A stretch of DNA of 64,000 nt from Paenibacillus sp. FSL R7-0345 (GTDB lineage Bacteria; Bacillota; Bacilli; Paenibacillales; Paenibacillaceae). Position numbers and translations under genes: made by a program. The stretch covers positions 1,532,501 through 1,596,500 of the forward strand of contig NZ_CP152002.1 in NCBI RefSeq assembly GCF_038595055.1, read 5' to 3'. This document shows, piece after piece, positions 36,055 through 45,040 of this stretch (the first letter of the stretch is position 1; every line of letters starts with the position of its first letter). The notes under the pieces were generated by a model, which was given only the letters and a program-made list of their open reading frames with translations, did not search any database and had not been told where the DNA came from.

Positions 36055-37758
36055 ATGAGTCATAAGGTATCGAAAAAGCTGGGGGCAGCTCTGCTGGCAG
36101 GCTTACTGCTGGTATCGGCCGGCTGCAGCAATTCCGGGAACAACGCAGCAGACAGTACGAACGGGAACAGCGGTAATGATACGGAGCCGGTGACCTTTAC
36201 GTTTTTTGGAGCAGATGCCAGCCCGAACTGGAATAACATGCAGGACGATGTAGGCAAAGAAATTATAGCGAAGACCGGTGTTACCTTACAGGCGGAATTT
36301 GATGTCGGCGGCGGGGGCGGACAGGATCGGATTGCCATGATGGCCGCAAGCGGCGAGTACCCGGATATTATTTTCGCCAAAGGGGAGATTGGCAAGCTGG
36401 TGGATGCGGAAGCCCTTATGGATCTGACTGATCTGATCGATAAGCACGCGCCCAATATCAAAAAGGTCATGGAAGGCAACATGAACCGCATGAAATACAG
36501 CAAGGACAACGAAGCGATTTACTCGATTCCGACGAATGTCGGCGTAGGCGAACAGAAATTTGACGCAACCAACGGCTTCCAGATTCAGCACCGGGTTCTT
36601 AAGGAACTCGGCTATCCTGAAGTGAGAACGGTCAAGGATTTTGAGAATGTGCTCAAAGAATATTATGCCAAGCATCCAACGACTGACGGCCAGCCGACCA
36701 TCCCGATGACACTGAATGCCGACGGGTGGAAGATCATGATTACCGTAACCAACCAGGGGGATATCACGACTGGCGGGGCCAATGATGGAGAGTATTATGT
36801 GAACCCGGAGACGTATGAGACGATGCTTCACTACAAAAAACCGGAGGAGAAGGAGTATTTCCGCTGGCTGAATCACATGTACAATGAGGGGCTGCTCGAT
36901 AAGGACTCTTTTGTGCAAAAGGATGACCAGTACAAAGCGAAAATTGCCAGCGGCCGCGTGCTTGGTCTCAGCTCAGTGGAGTGGGAATACCAGGATGCGG
37001 AGAATGCCCTGAAGTCTGCCGGCAAAGACGAGTATACGTACGCGCATTTCCCTGTTACCTTAAATGAAGAATACAAGGATCATGCAATGCAGGCTGTCGG
37101 CGTAGACGGCTACGGTATCAGCATTACTACCGCCTGTGAAGATCCGGTCCGGGCGATCAAGTTCCTGGACTGGCTGTCCTCGGAGGAAGGGCAGGTGCTG
37201 AGAAACTGGGGTGTTGAAGGCAAAACCTACAATGTGGAGAACGGGAAACGGGTGATGCCGGCCGAAATTCTCGATCAGAAGGTTAATGATGCAGGCAATT
37301 TCACCAAAAATACCGGGGTTGGCTTGTATTCCATTTTTGGAGTCCGTTATGGAGACGGTGTGAAGGATTCTACGGATAATTACTATACTACCAACTTCCC
37401 GGAACAGATCCTGGCCGAATACTCGGATGCGGAGAAGGAATCTCTGGCCGCGTATAACGCAACCACCTGGAAGGACCTGTTCCCTGCCGAAGACAAATTC
37501 CCGGTAAAAGAGTGGGGTGCACTCTACAATATGCCTGTACCGACGGACGGAGACTATCAGGTCATCTACCAGAAGACCCAGGATATTGTCCAAAAGCGGA
37601 TTCCGGAAGCCATCCTCTCCGGCACAGCCGACTTTGATAAAATCTATGATGACTTTATTGCCGAGCTGAACAAGGCCGGTGCCGAGAAGATGGAGAAGGA
37701 ATATACAGAGCTGGTTAAAGCGAGAGTGTCGCTGTTTACCGGCAAGGATGTTAAATAG
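36055..37758 (+). CDS. Extracellular sugar-binding lipoprotein (LplA-type)
   Basis: A 567-residue lipoprotein. The signal and lipobox read LGAALLAGLLLVSAGCSN, with the lipidated Cys followed by a Ser/Asn/Gly linker. The rest is a large family-1-type solute-binding protein (VTFTFFGADASPNWNNMQDD, MAASGEYPDIIFAKGEIG, RAIKFLDWLSSEEGQVL). It captures an oligosaccharide at the cell surface for an ABC importer. No permease genes are adjacent, so it may share the LplB/LplC permeases encoded at 50.5-52.4 kb. A cre site and a divergent AraC gene suggest induction by the sugar and repression by glucose. Confidence 0.88.
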   Translation: MSHKVSKKLGAALLAGLLLVSAGCSNSGNNAADSTNGNSGNDTEPVTFTFFGADASPNWNNMQDDVGKEIIAKTGVTLQAEFDVGGGGGQDRIAMMAASGEYPDIIFAKGEIGKLVDAEALMDLTDLIDKHAPNIKKVMEGNMNRMKYSKDNEAIYSIPTNVGVGEQKFDATNGFQIQHRVLKELGYPEVRTVKDFENVLKEYYAKHPTTDGQPTIPMTLNADGWKIMITVTNQGDITTGGANDGEYYVNPETYETMLHYKKPEEKEYFRWLNHMYNEGLLDKDSFVQKDDQYKAKIASGRVLGLSSVEWEYQDAENALKSAGKDEYTYAHFPVTLNEEYKDHAMQAVGVDGYGISITTACEDPVRAIKFLDWLSSEEGQVLRNWGVEGKTYNVENGKRVMPAEILDQKVNDAGNFTKNTGVGLYSIFGVRYGDGVKDSTDNYYTTNFPEQILAEYSDAEKESLAAYNATTWKDLFPAEDKFPVKEWGALYNMPVPTDGDYQVIYQKTQDIVQKRIPEAILSGTADFDKIYDDFIAELNKAGAEKMEKEYTELVKARVSLFTGKDVK

Positions 37759-37772
37759 CATATGGTAAAAGA

Positions 37773-37806
37773 GGGCTCTGCCGGATTAGCGGCAGGGCCC
37801 TTATCT
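37773..37806. terminator. Terminator between lipoprotein and AraC genes
   Basis: GGGCTCTGCCG and CGGCAGGGCCC pair around ATTAG, followed by TTAT on the plus strand. It lies between convergent genes. Confidence 0.7.
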
Positions 37807-37858
37807 GTTGTCGGGCACTTGTGCATATGCAGGGAGGAGGCAGGCCTGCGGCAGCGGT

Positions 37859-38755
37859 TCAGCCCTTCGGGATGCTGCGGTAGCGGGAGGGCGAGAAGCC
37901 GGACATTTTTTTAAACAGTCTGGAAAAATAGTAGGGGTCGCTAATCCCGACAGCCGAGCTGACCTCCTTAATGCTGAGCTCCGTCAGATCGAGCAGCTGG
38001 CCGGCCCGCTGAATCTTAAGCCGCAGGAAGTACTCAATCGGAGGGACTCCTGTCTCCAGATTAAACAGGTGGATCAGGTGCTGCTGGGACAGGCCGACAT
38101 GCCGGGCCAGCTCCGTTAGCCGGATGGATTCTTCCATGTGCTGGTTCATGTACTGGATCGCCTGCTCCAGATAATGCTCCCGTTTTTTCTCCTGTGCTGA
38201 TTTGCTGGTATTAAGCCCGATGCCGGACAGCAGCTGCCGGGTGGTCTGGGCCACATGCACATGCGAGGTCAGTGAATACGTCCGCTCGGCCAGCAGCTCA
38301 TAAGCGGGCTGAAACCATTCGGTGAATCTCGCTATTCCGCTGGGGGAAAGGGTAAGCGGCACTGCAGCCAGGCCGAACAGGCTGACAAGCCGGGCAGCAT
38401 GGTCTCCTTTGAAGTGGAACCAGTAAATGCTCCAGGGGTTCCCGGCAGCGGCCCCGTAGCGGTGGGGAGTGTCCGGCGGAATAATCACCATGTCTCCTTC
38501 CCGCATTGCCATCCGTTCCCCGTACCGCAGTTCAACCCATCCCTCGCCTGTTTCACAAAAAATAAAAATATGCGCCGGCGCCCCTTCAGGGCGTTCCCGG
38601 AAATGATATTCCGCCTGCGGAAAGTATCCGATATCCGTTACATAGAGCTCTGAAGTCAGCGCCTCCTGCTCCAGCTCCTTCAGCCAATAATCTGGAAGAA
38701 CGTACAGCTTCTCCTCAGTGAAGCCTTCACGCTTTTGTATCATGCGGGCGGTCAT
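37859..38755 (-). CDS. AraC-family transcriptional regulator
   Basis: A 298-residue protein with GGAGG 6 bp before the ATG. The cupin domain shows FCETGEGWVELRYGE and DMVIIPPDTPHRYG. The double helix-turn-helix runs from ELARHVGLSQQHLIHLFNL to AVGISDPYYFSRLFKKMSG. It is divergent from the DUF5107-TPR gene and probably controls that gene and the GH2 gene behind it. Confidence 0.9.
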   Translation of the reverse strand: MTARMIQKREGFTEEKLYVLPDYWLKELEQEALTSELYVTDIGYFPQAEYHFRERPEGAPAHIFIFCETGEGWVELRYGERMAMREGDMVIIPPDTPHRYGAAAGNPWSIYWFHFKGDHAARLVSLFGLAAVPLTLSPSGIARFTEWFQPAYELLAERTYSLTSHVHVAQTTRQLLSGIGLNTSKSAQEKKREHYLEQAIQYMNQHMEESIRLTELARHVGLSQQHLIHLFNLETGVPPIEYFLRLKIQRAGQLLDLTELSIKEVSSAVGISDPYYFSRLFKKMSGFSPSRYRSIPKG

Positions 38756-38767
38756 GGCGAGCCTCCT

Positions 38768-38877
38768 TACTTTTCCTTAAATATAATTATTTGTATGTTT
38801 CGCGTTATAAATGATCCTTATATTTCTCGCAGAAACGGATACCGTCCTGTTTAGGACGGTGTAGCCGTTTCTACTTG
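38768..38877. repeat. Dispersed palindromic repeat, copy 2
   Basis: Similar over about 110 bp to 6664-6777. The hairpin here is AGAAACGG..ACCGTCCT-GTTT-AGGACGGT..CCGTTTCT, a near-perfect double stem. It lies in the promoter region between the divergent AraC and DUF5107 genes. Confidence 0.85.
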
Positions 38878-38980
38878 CCGAATATGAATATAATCCATCA
38901 CTTCCCGCATTTCGTCAATTGGAACCTTCCCGGCCGGAAGCTAAAGTAGAACTATAAAAGCAAGGGAGGCTAATGCAGAC

Positions 38981-41900
38981 ATGAATCAGACAATGAATGC
39001 TCATACGCCCGGAGAAAGCCCGGCAGCGGCGGAACAGGTACTGGTATGGGAATCAGAGGTGCTTATTCCTACGTATGAGGCGGGAAAAGCTGACCCGAAT
39101 CCGATGTTCCTGGAGAAACGGGTCTATCAGGGAAGCACAGGCAAGGTATATCCTCATCCCGTAATTGAGTCCATCTCCGATGTAAAAGCCGATAAAAATT
39201 ACAAGCTGGTCATTCTCGAAAACAAATATGTACGGATTGAGATCATGCCGGAGATCGGCGGGAGAATCTACCGCGCCTTCGACAAGACGAACCATTATGA
39301 TTTTGTCTATTATAACCGGGTCATCAAGCCCGCGCTGGTGGGTCTGGCGGGTCCGTGGATTTCCGGCGGAATTGAATTCAACTGGCCGCAGCATCACCGT
39401 CCGAACACCTTTGGCCCGGTAGAATACCGTTTTGGGCAATCTGAGGATGGAAGTGCCTCTGTCTGGGTAAGCGAAATCGACCGGATGTACGGCACCAAGG
39501 TTACGGCAGAATTCAAGCTCTATCCCGGCAAAGCCTACCTGGAGATTAATGCCCAGCTGTATAACCGGACAGCAGAGCCTCAGACCTTCCTGTGGTGGGC
39601 TAACCCGGCAGTAGCGGTCAATGACCATACGCAATCTGTATTTCCTCCGGACGTAACAGCTGTATTCGATCATGGTAAACGCGATGTATCCCGTTTTCCG
39701 GTCGCTACCGGAACGTATTATAAACAGGATTACTCCGAAGGCGTCGATATTTCCCGCTATAAGAATATTCCAGTCCCGACCTCTTATATGGCCTACAAAT
39801 CGGATTATAATTTCGTCGGCGGCTATGACCATGGTGTTCAGGCCGGTCTGCTGCATGTGGCGAATCATCATATCTCCCCCGGCAAAAAGCAATGGACCTG
39901 GGGCAACGGGGAGTTCGGACAGGCCTGGGACCGCCAGCTGACCGATGAGGATGGCCCGTATATTGAGCTTATGACCGGTGTCTATACGGACAACCAGCCT
40001 GACTTTACCTGGCTGCAGCCGTATGAAGAGAAGACGTTCACGCAGTATTTTATGCCCTACAAACAGATCGGCATGGTGAAAAATGCGTCCATAGAAGCTG
40101 CCGTTAACCTGGAAGTGGATACAGCTACCGGCGAAGCCGTTGTCCAGGTATACGCAACTTCGCTCCTGGAGCAGGCTACAGTGACGCTGCAGGGCAGAAA
40201 CCGTAAATATGTAGAGGAAAAAGCAGATTTATCACCGGAGCAGGTGTTCAAATCCATCGTAGCGCTGGATGCCGGTGAGCAGGAGCATGAGCTGCGGCTG
40301 TCGGTCAGAGCGTCAGATGGCCGGCTGCTGATTGCATATCAGCCGAAACGCCCGGAAATTGAGCAGATTCCGGAGGCCGCGAAGCCGCTGGGTGAGCCGC
40401 ATGAGCTGCGTTCCACTGAAGAGCTGTATCTGGCAGGGCTGCATCTGGAGCAGTACCGGCATGCTACCTTTGAGCCGGAAGCCTACTATCTGGAAGGCCT
40501 GAAAAGAGACAGCGGCGATATCCGGCTGAATGTGGCTTATGGTACACTGCTGCTGCGCCGGGGGCTTTACAGTGAGAGTGAGCCGTATTTCCGCAAAGCC
40601 ATTGAACGGCTGACCTGGAGAAATCCGAATCCGTACGACAGTGAAGCCTACTATCAGCTGGGTGTGGCCCTGCGCGGCCAGAACCGGCTGGATGAAGCCT
40701 TTACTGCCTTCCACAAAGCGGTATGGTCGGCGGCCTGGCAGGATGCCGGCTACTTCTCCCTTGCCCAGATTGCCAGCTGCAAGGGCGAATACGCTGAAGC
40801 GCTTGATCTGGCTGAACGCTCACTGGTCCGCAATTCCCGCAACTACAAGGCACGCAATCTGAAAGCGGCTATGCTGCGCAAGCTTGGCCGGCATGAGCAG
40901 GCACTCGCTCTTGCACAGGAAACTACGGCGCTGGATGTAGCTGACTTCGGCGCTTATAATGAGCAGGCGCTGGCCATTGCTGCACTTGGTGATGCGGCCG
41001 CAGCAGAAGGCGTACTGGCGGAACTGAGTCTGCTGATGCGCGATGACGCACATAACTATCTGAACCTGATCGCCGATTATATGGGCTGCGGTCTGCTGAA
41101 TGAAGCAATTGAAGTTGGCTTGAGCATTATTCCGGCTGAAGGTACAGTGTATCCGATGGTGCATTATGCTCTAGCTGAGCTGTACGCGCTCACAGGCAAC
41201 AAGGATAAAGCTGAAGCACAGCGTCATGCCGGACAGTCGGCCGACCCGACTTACTGCTTCCCGAATACCCTGTTCGAGCTTGGCCTGCTGGAGAATGCGG
41301 TTCGGGCTAATCCTGAAGATGACAAGGCTCATTATTATCTGGGGAACTTCTATTATGATAAAAAACGTCCGGAAGAGGCAATTACCGTCTGGGAACGCTC
41401 ACGTGAGCTGCGCGGGGACTTTGCAACCGTACACCGTAATCTCGGACTCGCTTATTTCAACAAACAGGGTGATCCGCAGGCAGCGATGGATTCACTGGTG
41501 CAAGCCTATGCCTGCTCGCCGGAGGATGTGCGGATTTTGTTTGAGCTGGATCAGCTGCGCAAGAAGCTGGCCTTACCTGCACAGGAGCGGCTGGATATAC
41601 TCGAAGCTAAGCGGAGCCAGGTGGAGCAGCGGGATGATCTTTTTGTAGAATATGTTACGCTGCTTAATAATCTGGGACGTTACGACGAGGCTCTGGCGGC
41701 ACTTGACTCCCGCAATTTCCATCCCTGGGAAGGCGGGGAGGGCAAGGTAACCGGACAATATAAATTTGCCCATACCGAGCTTGGCAAGGAATTGCTCAAG
41801 GATGGCCGCCGTGAGGAAGCTTTGGCTCATCTTCAGCAGGCGCTTGTATATCCGCTGAATCTTGGCGAGGGTAAGCTTGCCGGGGCGCAGGAAAATAATA

Positions 41901-42364
41901 TCTACTATTATATAGGGCTGGCGTACGAAGGCCTTGGACAGGAGCAGCTGGCTGCGGAGAGCTACAGAACAGCTTCGCAGGGGCTGGAGGAGCCCTCGAG
42001 CGCGATGTATTATAATGACCAGCCGCCGGAAATGATCTTTTATCAAGGGCTGGCCTGGCGTAAGCTCGGCAATGAGAAGGAAGCAAAGCGCCGGTTCAAT
42101 AAGCTGATTGATTACGCGGAGCAGCATATTTTTGACGAAATCAAAATCGATTACTTCGCCGTATCCCTGCCGGACTTCCTCGTATTTGAGGATGACCTGA
42201 ACCGCCGGAATGTGATTCACTGCCGGTATATGCGCGGACTGGGGCTGCTTGGACTGGGCCGTGCCGGCGAAGCCGCCGGAGAGCTGGAAACGGCACTGGA
42301 GCTGGAGCCTAACCATCAGGGAGCGATCATTCACCGCCGTTTGTGCGGGGAGGCAGCGGAGTAA
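38981..42364 (+). CDS. DUF5107 and tetratricopeptide-repeat protein
   Basis: A 1127-residue cytoplasmic protein with no signal peptide. Residues about 25-370 form a DUF5107 domain with a galactose-mutarotase-like beta-sandwich look (YVRIEIMPEIGGRIYRAFD, PWISGGIEFNWPQHHRP). The rest is mainly tetratricopeptide repeats (for example YYQLGVALRGQNRLDEAFTA and YLGNFYYDKKRPEEAITVW). Such proteins are found next to glycosidases in Paenibacillus and other polysaccharide degraders. A role in binding or processing sugar chains is likely, but no activity can be assigned here. The GH2 gene follows 58 bp downstream, so the two are probably co-transcribed. Confidence 0.8.
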   Translation: MNQTMNAHTPGESPAAAEQVLVWESEVLIPTYEAGKADPNPMFLEKRVYQGSTGKVYPHPVIESISDVKADKNYKLVILENKYVRIEIMPEIGGRIYRAFDKTNHYDFVYYNRVIKPALVGLAGPWISGGIEFNWPQHHRPNTFGPVEYRFGQSEDGSASVWVSEIDRMYGTKVTAEFKLYPGKAYLEINAQLYNRTAEPQTFLWWANPAVAVNDHTQSVFPPDVTAVFDHGKRDVSRFPVATGTYYKQDYSEGVDISRYKNIPVPTSYMAYKSDYNFVGGYDHGVQAGLLHVANHHISPGKKQWTWGNGEFGQAWDRQLTDEDGPYIELMTGVYTDNQPDFTWLQPYEEKTFTQYFMPYKQIGMVKNASIEAAVNLEVDTATGEAVVQVYATSLLEQATVTLQGRNRKYVEEKADLSPEQVFKSIVALDAGEQEHELRLSVRASDGRLLIAYQPKRPEIEQIPEAAKPLGEPHELRSTEELYLAGLHLEQYRHATFEPEAYYLEGLKRDSGDIRLNVAYGTLLLRRGLYSESEPYFRKAIERLTWRNPNPYDSEAYYQLGVALRGQNRLDEAFTAFHKAVWSAAWQDAGYFSLAQIASCKGEYAEALDLAERSLVRNSRNYKARNLKAAMLRKLGRHEQALALAQETTALDVADFGAYNEQALAIAALGDAAAAEGVLAELSLLMRDDAHNYLNLIADYMGCGLLNEAIEVGLSIIPAEGTVYPMVHYALAELYALTGNKDKAEAQRHAGQSADPTYCFPNTLFELGLLENAVRANPEDDKAHYYLGNFYYDKKRPEEAITVWERSRELRGDFATVHRNLGLAYFNKQGDPQAAMDSLVQAYACSPEDVRILFELDQLRKKLALPAQERLDILEAKRSQVEQRDDLFVEYVTLLNNLGRYDEALAALDSRNFHPWEGGEGKVTGQYKFAHTELGKELLKDGRREEALAHLQQALVYPLNLGEGKLAGAQENNIYYYIGLAYEGLGQEQLAAESYRTASQGLEEPSSAMYYNDQPPEMIFYQGLAWRKLGNEKEAKRRFNKLIDYAEQHIFDEIKIDYFAVSLPDFLVFEDDLNRRNVIHCRYMRGLGLLGLGRAGEAAGELETALELEPNHQGAIIHRRLCGEAAE

Positions 42365-42422
42365 AGCAGGCGTTCTAACATCAGATCCCACGTCAGATCT
42401 CACATGAAGGGTTGCGGATACT

Positions 42423-44435
42423 TTGATTAACAGCGGGCGATATACAACAACACTGGATTCAGGCTGGATGTTCCAGCCTGATCCGCAGAACCAGGGTGAA
42501 CAACAGGGCTGGCAGGCGGGGGGCTTGCCTTCCCCGGTTCCTGTTTCCGTTCCTCATACCTGGAATGTGCAGGAGGGACTTGAGGAGTTCCGCGGTGCAG
42601 GCTGGTATGAACAGAATTTGGATCTTGCCGGTGGAAGGGCAGACAGCAGAGTCAGACTCTTTTTTGAAGGAGCCTATAGGGATACGGATATCTGGGTGAA
42701 CGGTGCACTGGCCGGCAGTCACTATAATTCGGGATATACGTCGTTTGAGGCGGATATTACACCGTATATTCTGGCCGGAGGGAACAACAGACTGGTAATC
42801 AGAGTGGACAACCGGAACAGTGACACGGCGCTCCCTGTGAGCAACAGCTTTGACTGGGCCGATGACGGCGGGCTGATCCGGCCGGTAACGCTGGTGGTAA
42901 CGGGCAGTACGGCGGTGGAGCACCTGCGGCTAGAGCCAAAGGTTAACTTCAACAATGACGGCCGCGGGCATACAGGCGGTACAATTTCTGCTCATATCAA
43001 GCTCTGTGAGCCTCCGGCTGCTGCTGTCCAGGCAGAGATTAAGGTATACCGGAATGAAGCTCCGGTCTGGCAGGGGACAGAGGAGATTATAGCCGGTGCT
43101 TTGACCTGGAGCTTTGCCGAAATAGGGCTGGCTGAAGTCGATTTGTGGCATTTTGATCATCCGCATCTGTATGAGCTTGAAGTTGTGCTGCGTACCGGAA
43201 GCGGAATTCAGGACCGGATTGTCCGTTCCTTTGGTTTCCGGGAGATCATGGTGCAGGGCCAGCAGCTGCTGCTTAACCGTGAACCGGTCCGGCTGATGGG
43301 CGTGGAGTGGATGCCAGGCTCGCACCCGGATGCCGGGATGGCCGAGAAGCTGGAAGATCTTAAGGCGATGCTGGTCAGGCTGAAAGAGGCTAACTGCATC
43401 ATCACCCGCTTCCACTGGCAGCAGGGTAATGAACTGCTGGACTGGTGCGACCAGAGCGGTCTGCTGGTCCAGGAGGAGATTCCACACTGGCAGCAGCCGG
43501 CTGAACCGGGGAAGGACACCCGCCAGCTTGCTTTGAGCCAGGCCAAAGAGATGATTGCCAGCCACTCGCATCACCCTTGCATCTTCGCCTGGGGAATGGG
43601 CAACGAGCTGGACGGCCAATCAGCGTTAACGAACGAGTATATGGTGCAGCTTAAAAAGGAGTTTCTGCAGCTTGATTCAACCCGGTTGGTGAACTATGTA
43701 AGCAATACGCTGCAGCTCCAGCCGGCATCCGATGCTACGGGGGCGGGGGATATGCTGATGTGGAACGACTATATCGGCACCTGGCATGGTGATCTCGATG
43801 AAGAAGAGGTTATCCGGCAGATCATCGCTGATCATCCGGACAAGCCGCTTGTTGTAGCGGAATACGGCCTGTGCGAGCCTGCCTTTGAGGGCGGGGATGC
43901 CAGAAGAATTGAGATTCTCAGGGATAAAACAGCGATTTACCGCCGTTATCCGGCGTTTGCGGCGCTGATCTATTTCAGCCTGAATGATTACCGCACACAA
44001 ATGGGCGAGGAAGGAACCGGCCGGCTCATGCAAAGAGTGCATGGATCGCTGGATCTTTACAACCAGACGAAGCCCTCCTATGCCGCTTTGCGGGAAGAGT
44101 CTTCACCGCTGAAAATTGACGGAGAGCCGGTATGGAAGGCTGGAGGACTTGAGCTGACGCTGGAGTGCCGGAACGATATTCCGAGCTACTCAGTCCGAGG
44201 ATATACCTTGTCGGTTGCCCTGCCGGGCGGTGAGGTGATCTCGCAGCAGCTTCCTGATCTGGTGCCGGGAGAGGTGCGGACGGTGCATGTGGACCTGCCG
44301 GATGGTGCCGGCAGTGCCAGCGGAACTAACGATGGTGCTGGCAGTGCAGGCGAAGCTAAGGAGAATTGTGCCCGTACTGCGACATTGTCCATACTCCGTC
44401 CTACCGGCTTCAGTGTGCTGGAGCTGCAGCTGTAG
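42423..44435 (+). CDS. GH2-family beta-galactosidase/glucuronidase-type enzyme
   Basis: A 670-residue protein with a jelly-roll sugar-binding domain (GAGWYEQNLDL), an immunoglobulin-like domain and a TIM barrel with the GH2 signatures. GVEWMPGSHPD and NCIITRFHWQQGNELLDWCD are the typical barrel start. The acid Glu lies in WGMGNELDG and the nucleophile Glu in VVAEYGLCEP. It has no signal peptide. It is shorter than E. coli LacZ and lacks the LacZ C-terminal domain. The TTG start is tentative because its ribosome binding site (GAAGGG) is distant. The substrate could be a galactoside, glucuronide or arabinopyranoside. Confidence 0.85.
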   Translation: MINSGRYTTTLDSGWMFQPDPQNQGEQQGWQAGGLPSPVPVSVPHTWNVQEGLEEFRGAGWYEQNLDLAGGRADSRVRLFFEGAYRDTDIWVNGALAGSHYNSGYTSFEADITPYILAGGNNRLVIRVDNRNSDTALPVSNSFDWADDGGLIRPVTLVVTGSTAVEHLRLEPKVNFNNDGRGHTGGTISAHIKLCEPPAAAVQAEIKVYRNEAPVWQGTEEIIAGALTWSFAEIGLAEVDLWHFDHPHLYELEVVLRTGSGIQDRIVRSFGFREIMVQGQQLLLNREPVRLMGVEWMPGSHPDAGMAEKLEDLKAMLVRLKEANCIITRFHWQQGNELLDWCDQSGLLVQEEIPHWQQPAEPGKDTRQLALSQAKEMIASHSHHPCIFAWGMGNELDGQSALTNEYMVQLKKEFLQLDSTRLVNYVSNTLQLQPASDATGAGDMLMWNDYIGTWHGDLDEEEVIRQIIADHPDKPLVVAEYGLCEPAFEGGDARRIEILRDKTAIYRRYPAFAALIYFSLNDYRTQMGEEGTGRLMQRVHGSLDLYNQTKPSYAALREESSPLKIDGEPVWKAGGLELTLECRNDIPSYSVRGYTLSVALPGGEVISQQLPDLVPGEVRTVHVDLPDGAGSASGTNDGAGSAGEAKENCARTATLSILRPTGFSVLELQL

Positions 44436-44491
44436 CGAACTGGATTTGTAGCGTTACTTTAAGTAATCAGGATTTATGGATAGGAAAGTTT

Positions 44492-44534
44492 AAAGCCCAT
44501 GAGAACGGTTGTTTAACCTTCTCATGGGCTTTTT
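44492..44534 (+). terminator. Terminator after the GH2 gene
   Basis: AAAGCCCATGAGAA and TTCTCATGGGCTTT form a perfect stem followed by TTTTT. Confidence 0.9.
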
Positions 44535-44544
44535 GTTGTCAGTT

Positions 44545-45003
44545 AGCTGAAGAGGCAAAAGTGCCTCTGAATCCAGCCCAGGTGGCTAACTCGGCCAAAT
44601 GAGAGGCACAAATGCCTCTGAATCCGTACCAAATGGCCAACTCAGCCAAATGAGAGGCAAAAGTGCCTCTGAATCCGGCGAAAGTAGCTAACTCAGCCAA
44701 ATGAGAGGCAAAAGTGCCTCTGAATCCGGCGAAAGTAGCTAACTCGGCCAAATGAGAGGCAAAAATGCCTCTGAATCGGGCGAAAGTAGCTAACTCGGCC
44801 AAATGAGAGGCACAAATGCCTCTAAATTCGGCGAAAGTGGTCATCCCGGCCAAATGAGAGGCACAAATGCCTCTGAATCCGGGGAAAGTGGCCAACTCAG
44901 CCAAATGAGAGGCAAAAGTGCCTCTGAATCCGTGCCAAATGGCCAACTCGGCCAAATGAGAGGCAAAAATGCCTCTGAATTCGGCGAAAGTAGCCTTTCC
45001 GGC
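44545..45003. repeat. 51-bp tandem array with 18-bp palindromic core, 9 copies
   Basis: AGAGGCAnAnnTGCCTCT recurs at 44551, 44602, 44653, 44704, 44755, 44806, 44857, 44908 and 44959, a strict 51-bp period. The core is AGAGGCA-nnnn-TGCCTCT, a perfect hairpin; the loop varies (AAAG, CAAA, AAAA). Between cores lies GAATCCGGCGAAAGTAGCT and AACTCGGCCAAATG. Because 51 is a multiple of three, long open frames with a 17-residue repeat appear on both strands, but these have no start signals. Confidence 0.95.
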
Positions 45004-45040
45004 CCGGAGGCCGCGCTCCAGGTAAATCAATATTTGTCCC

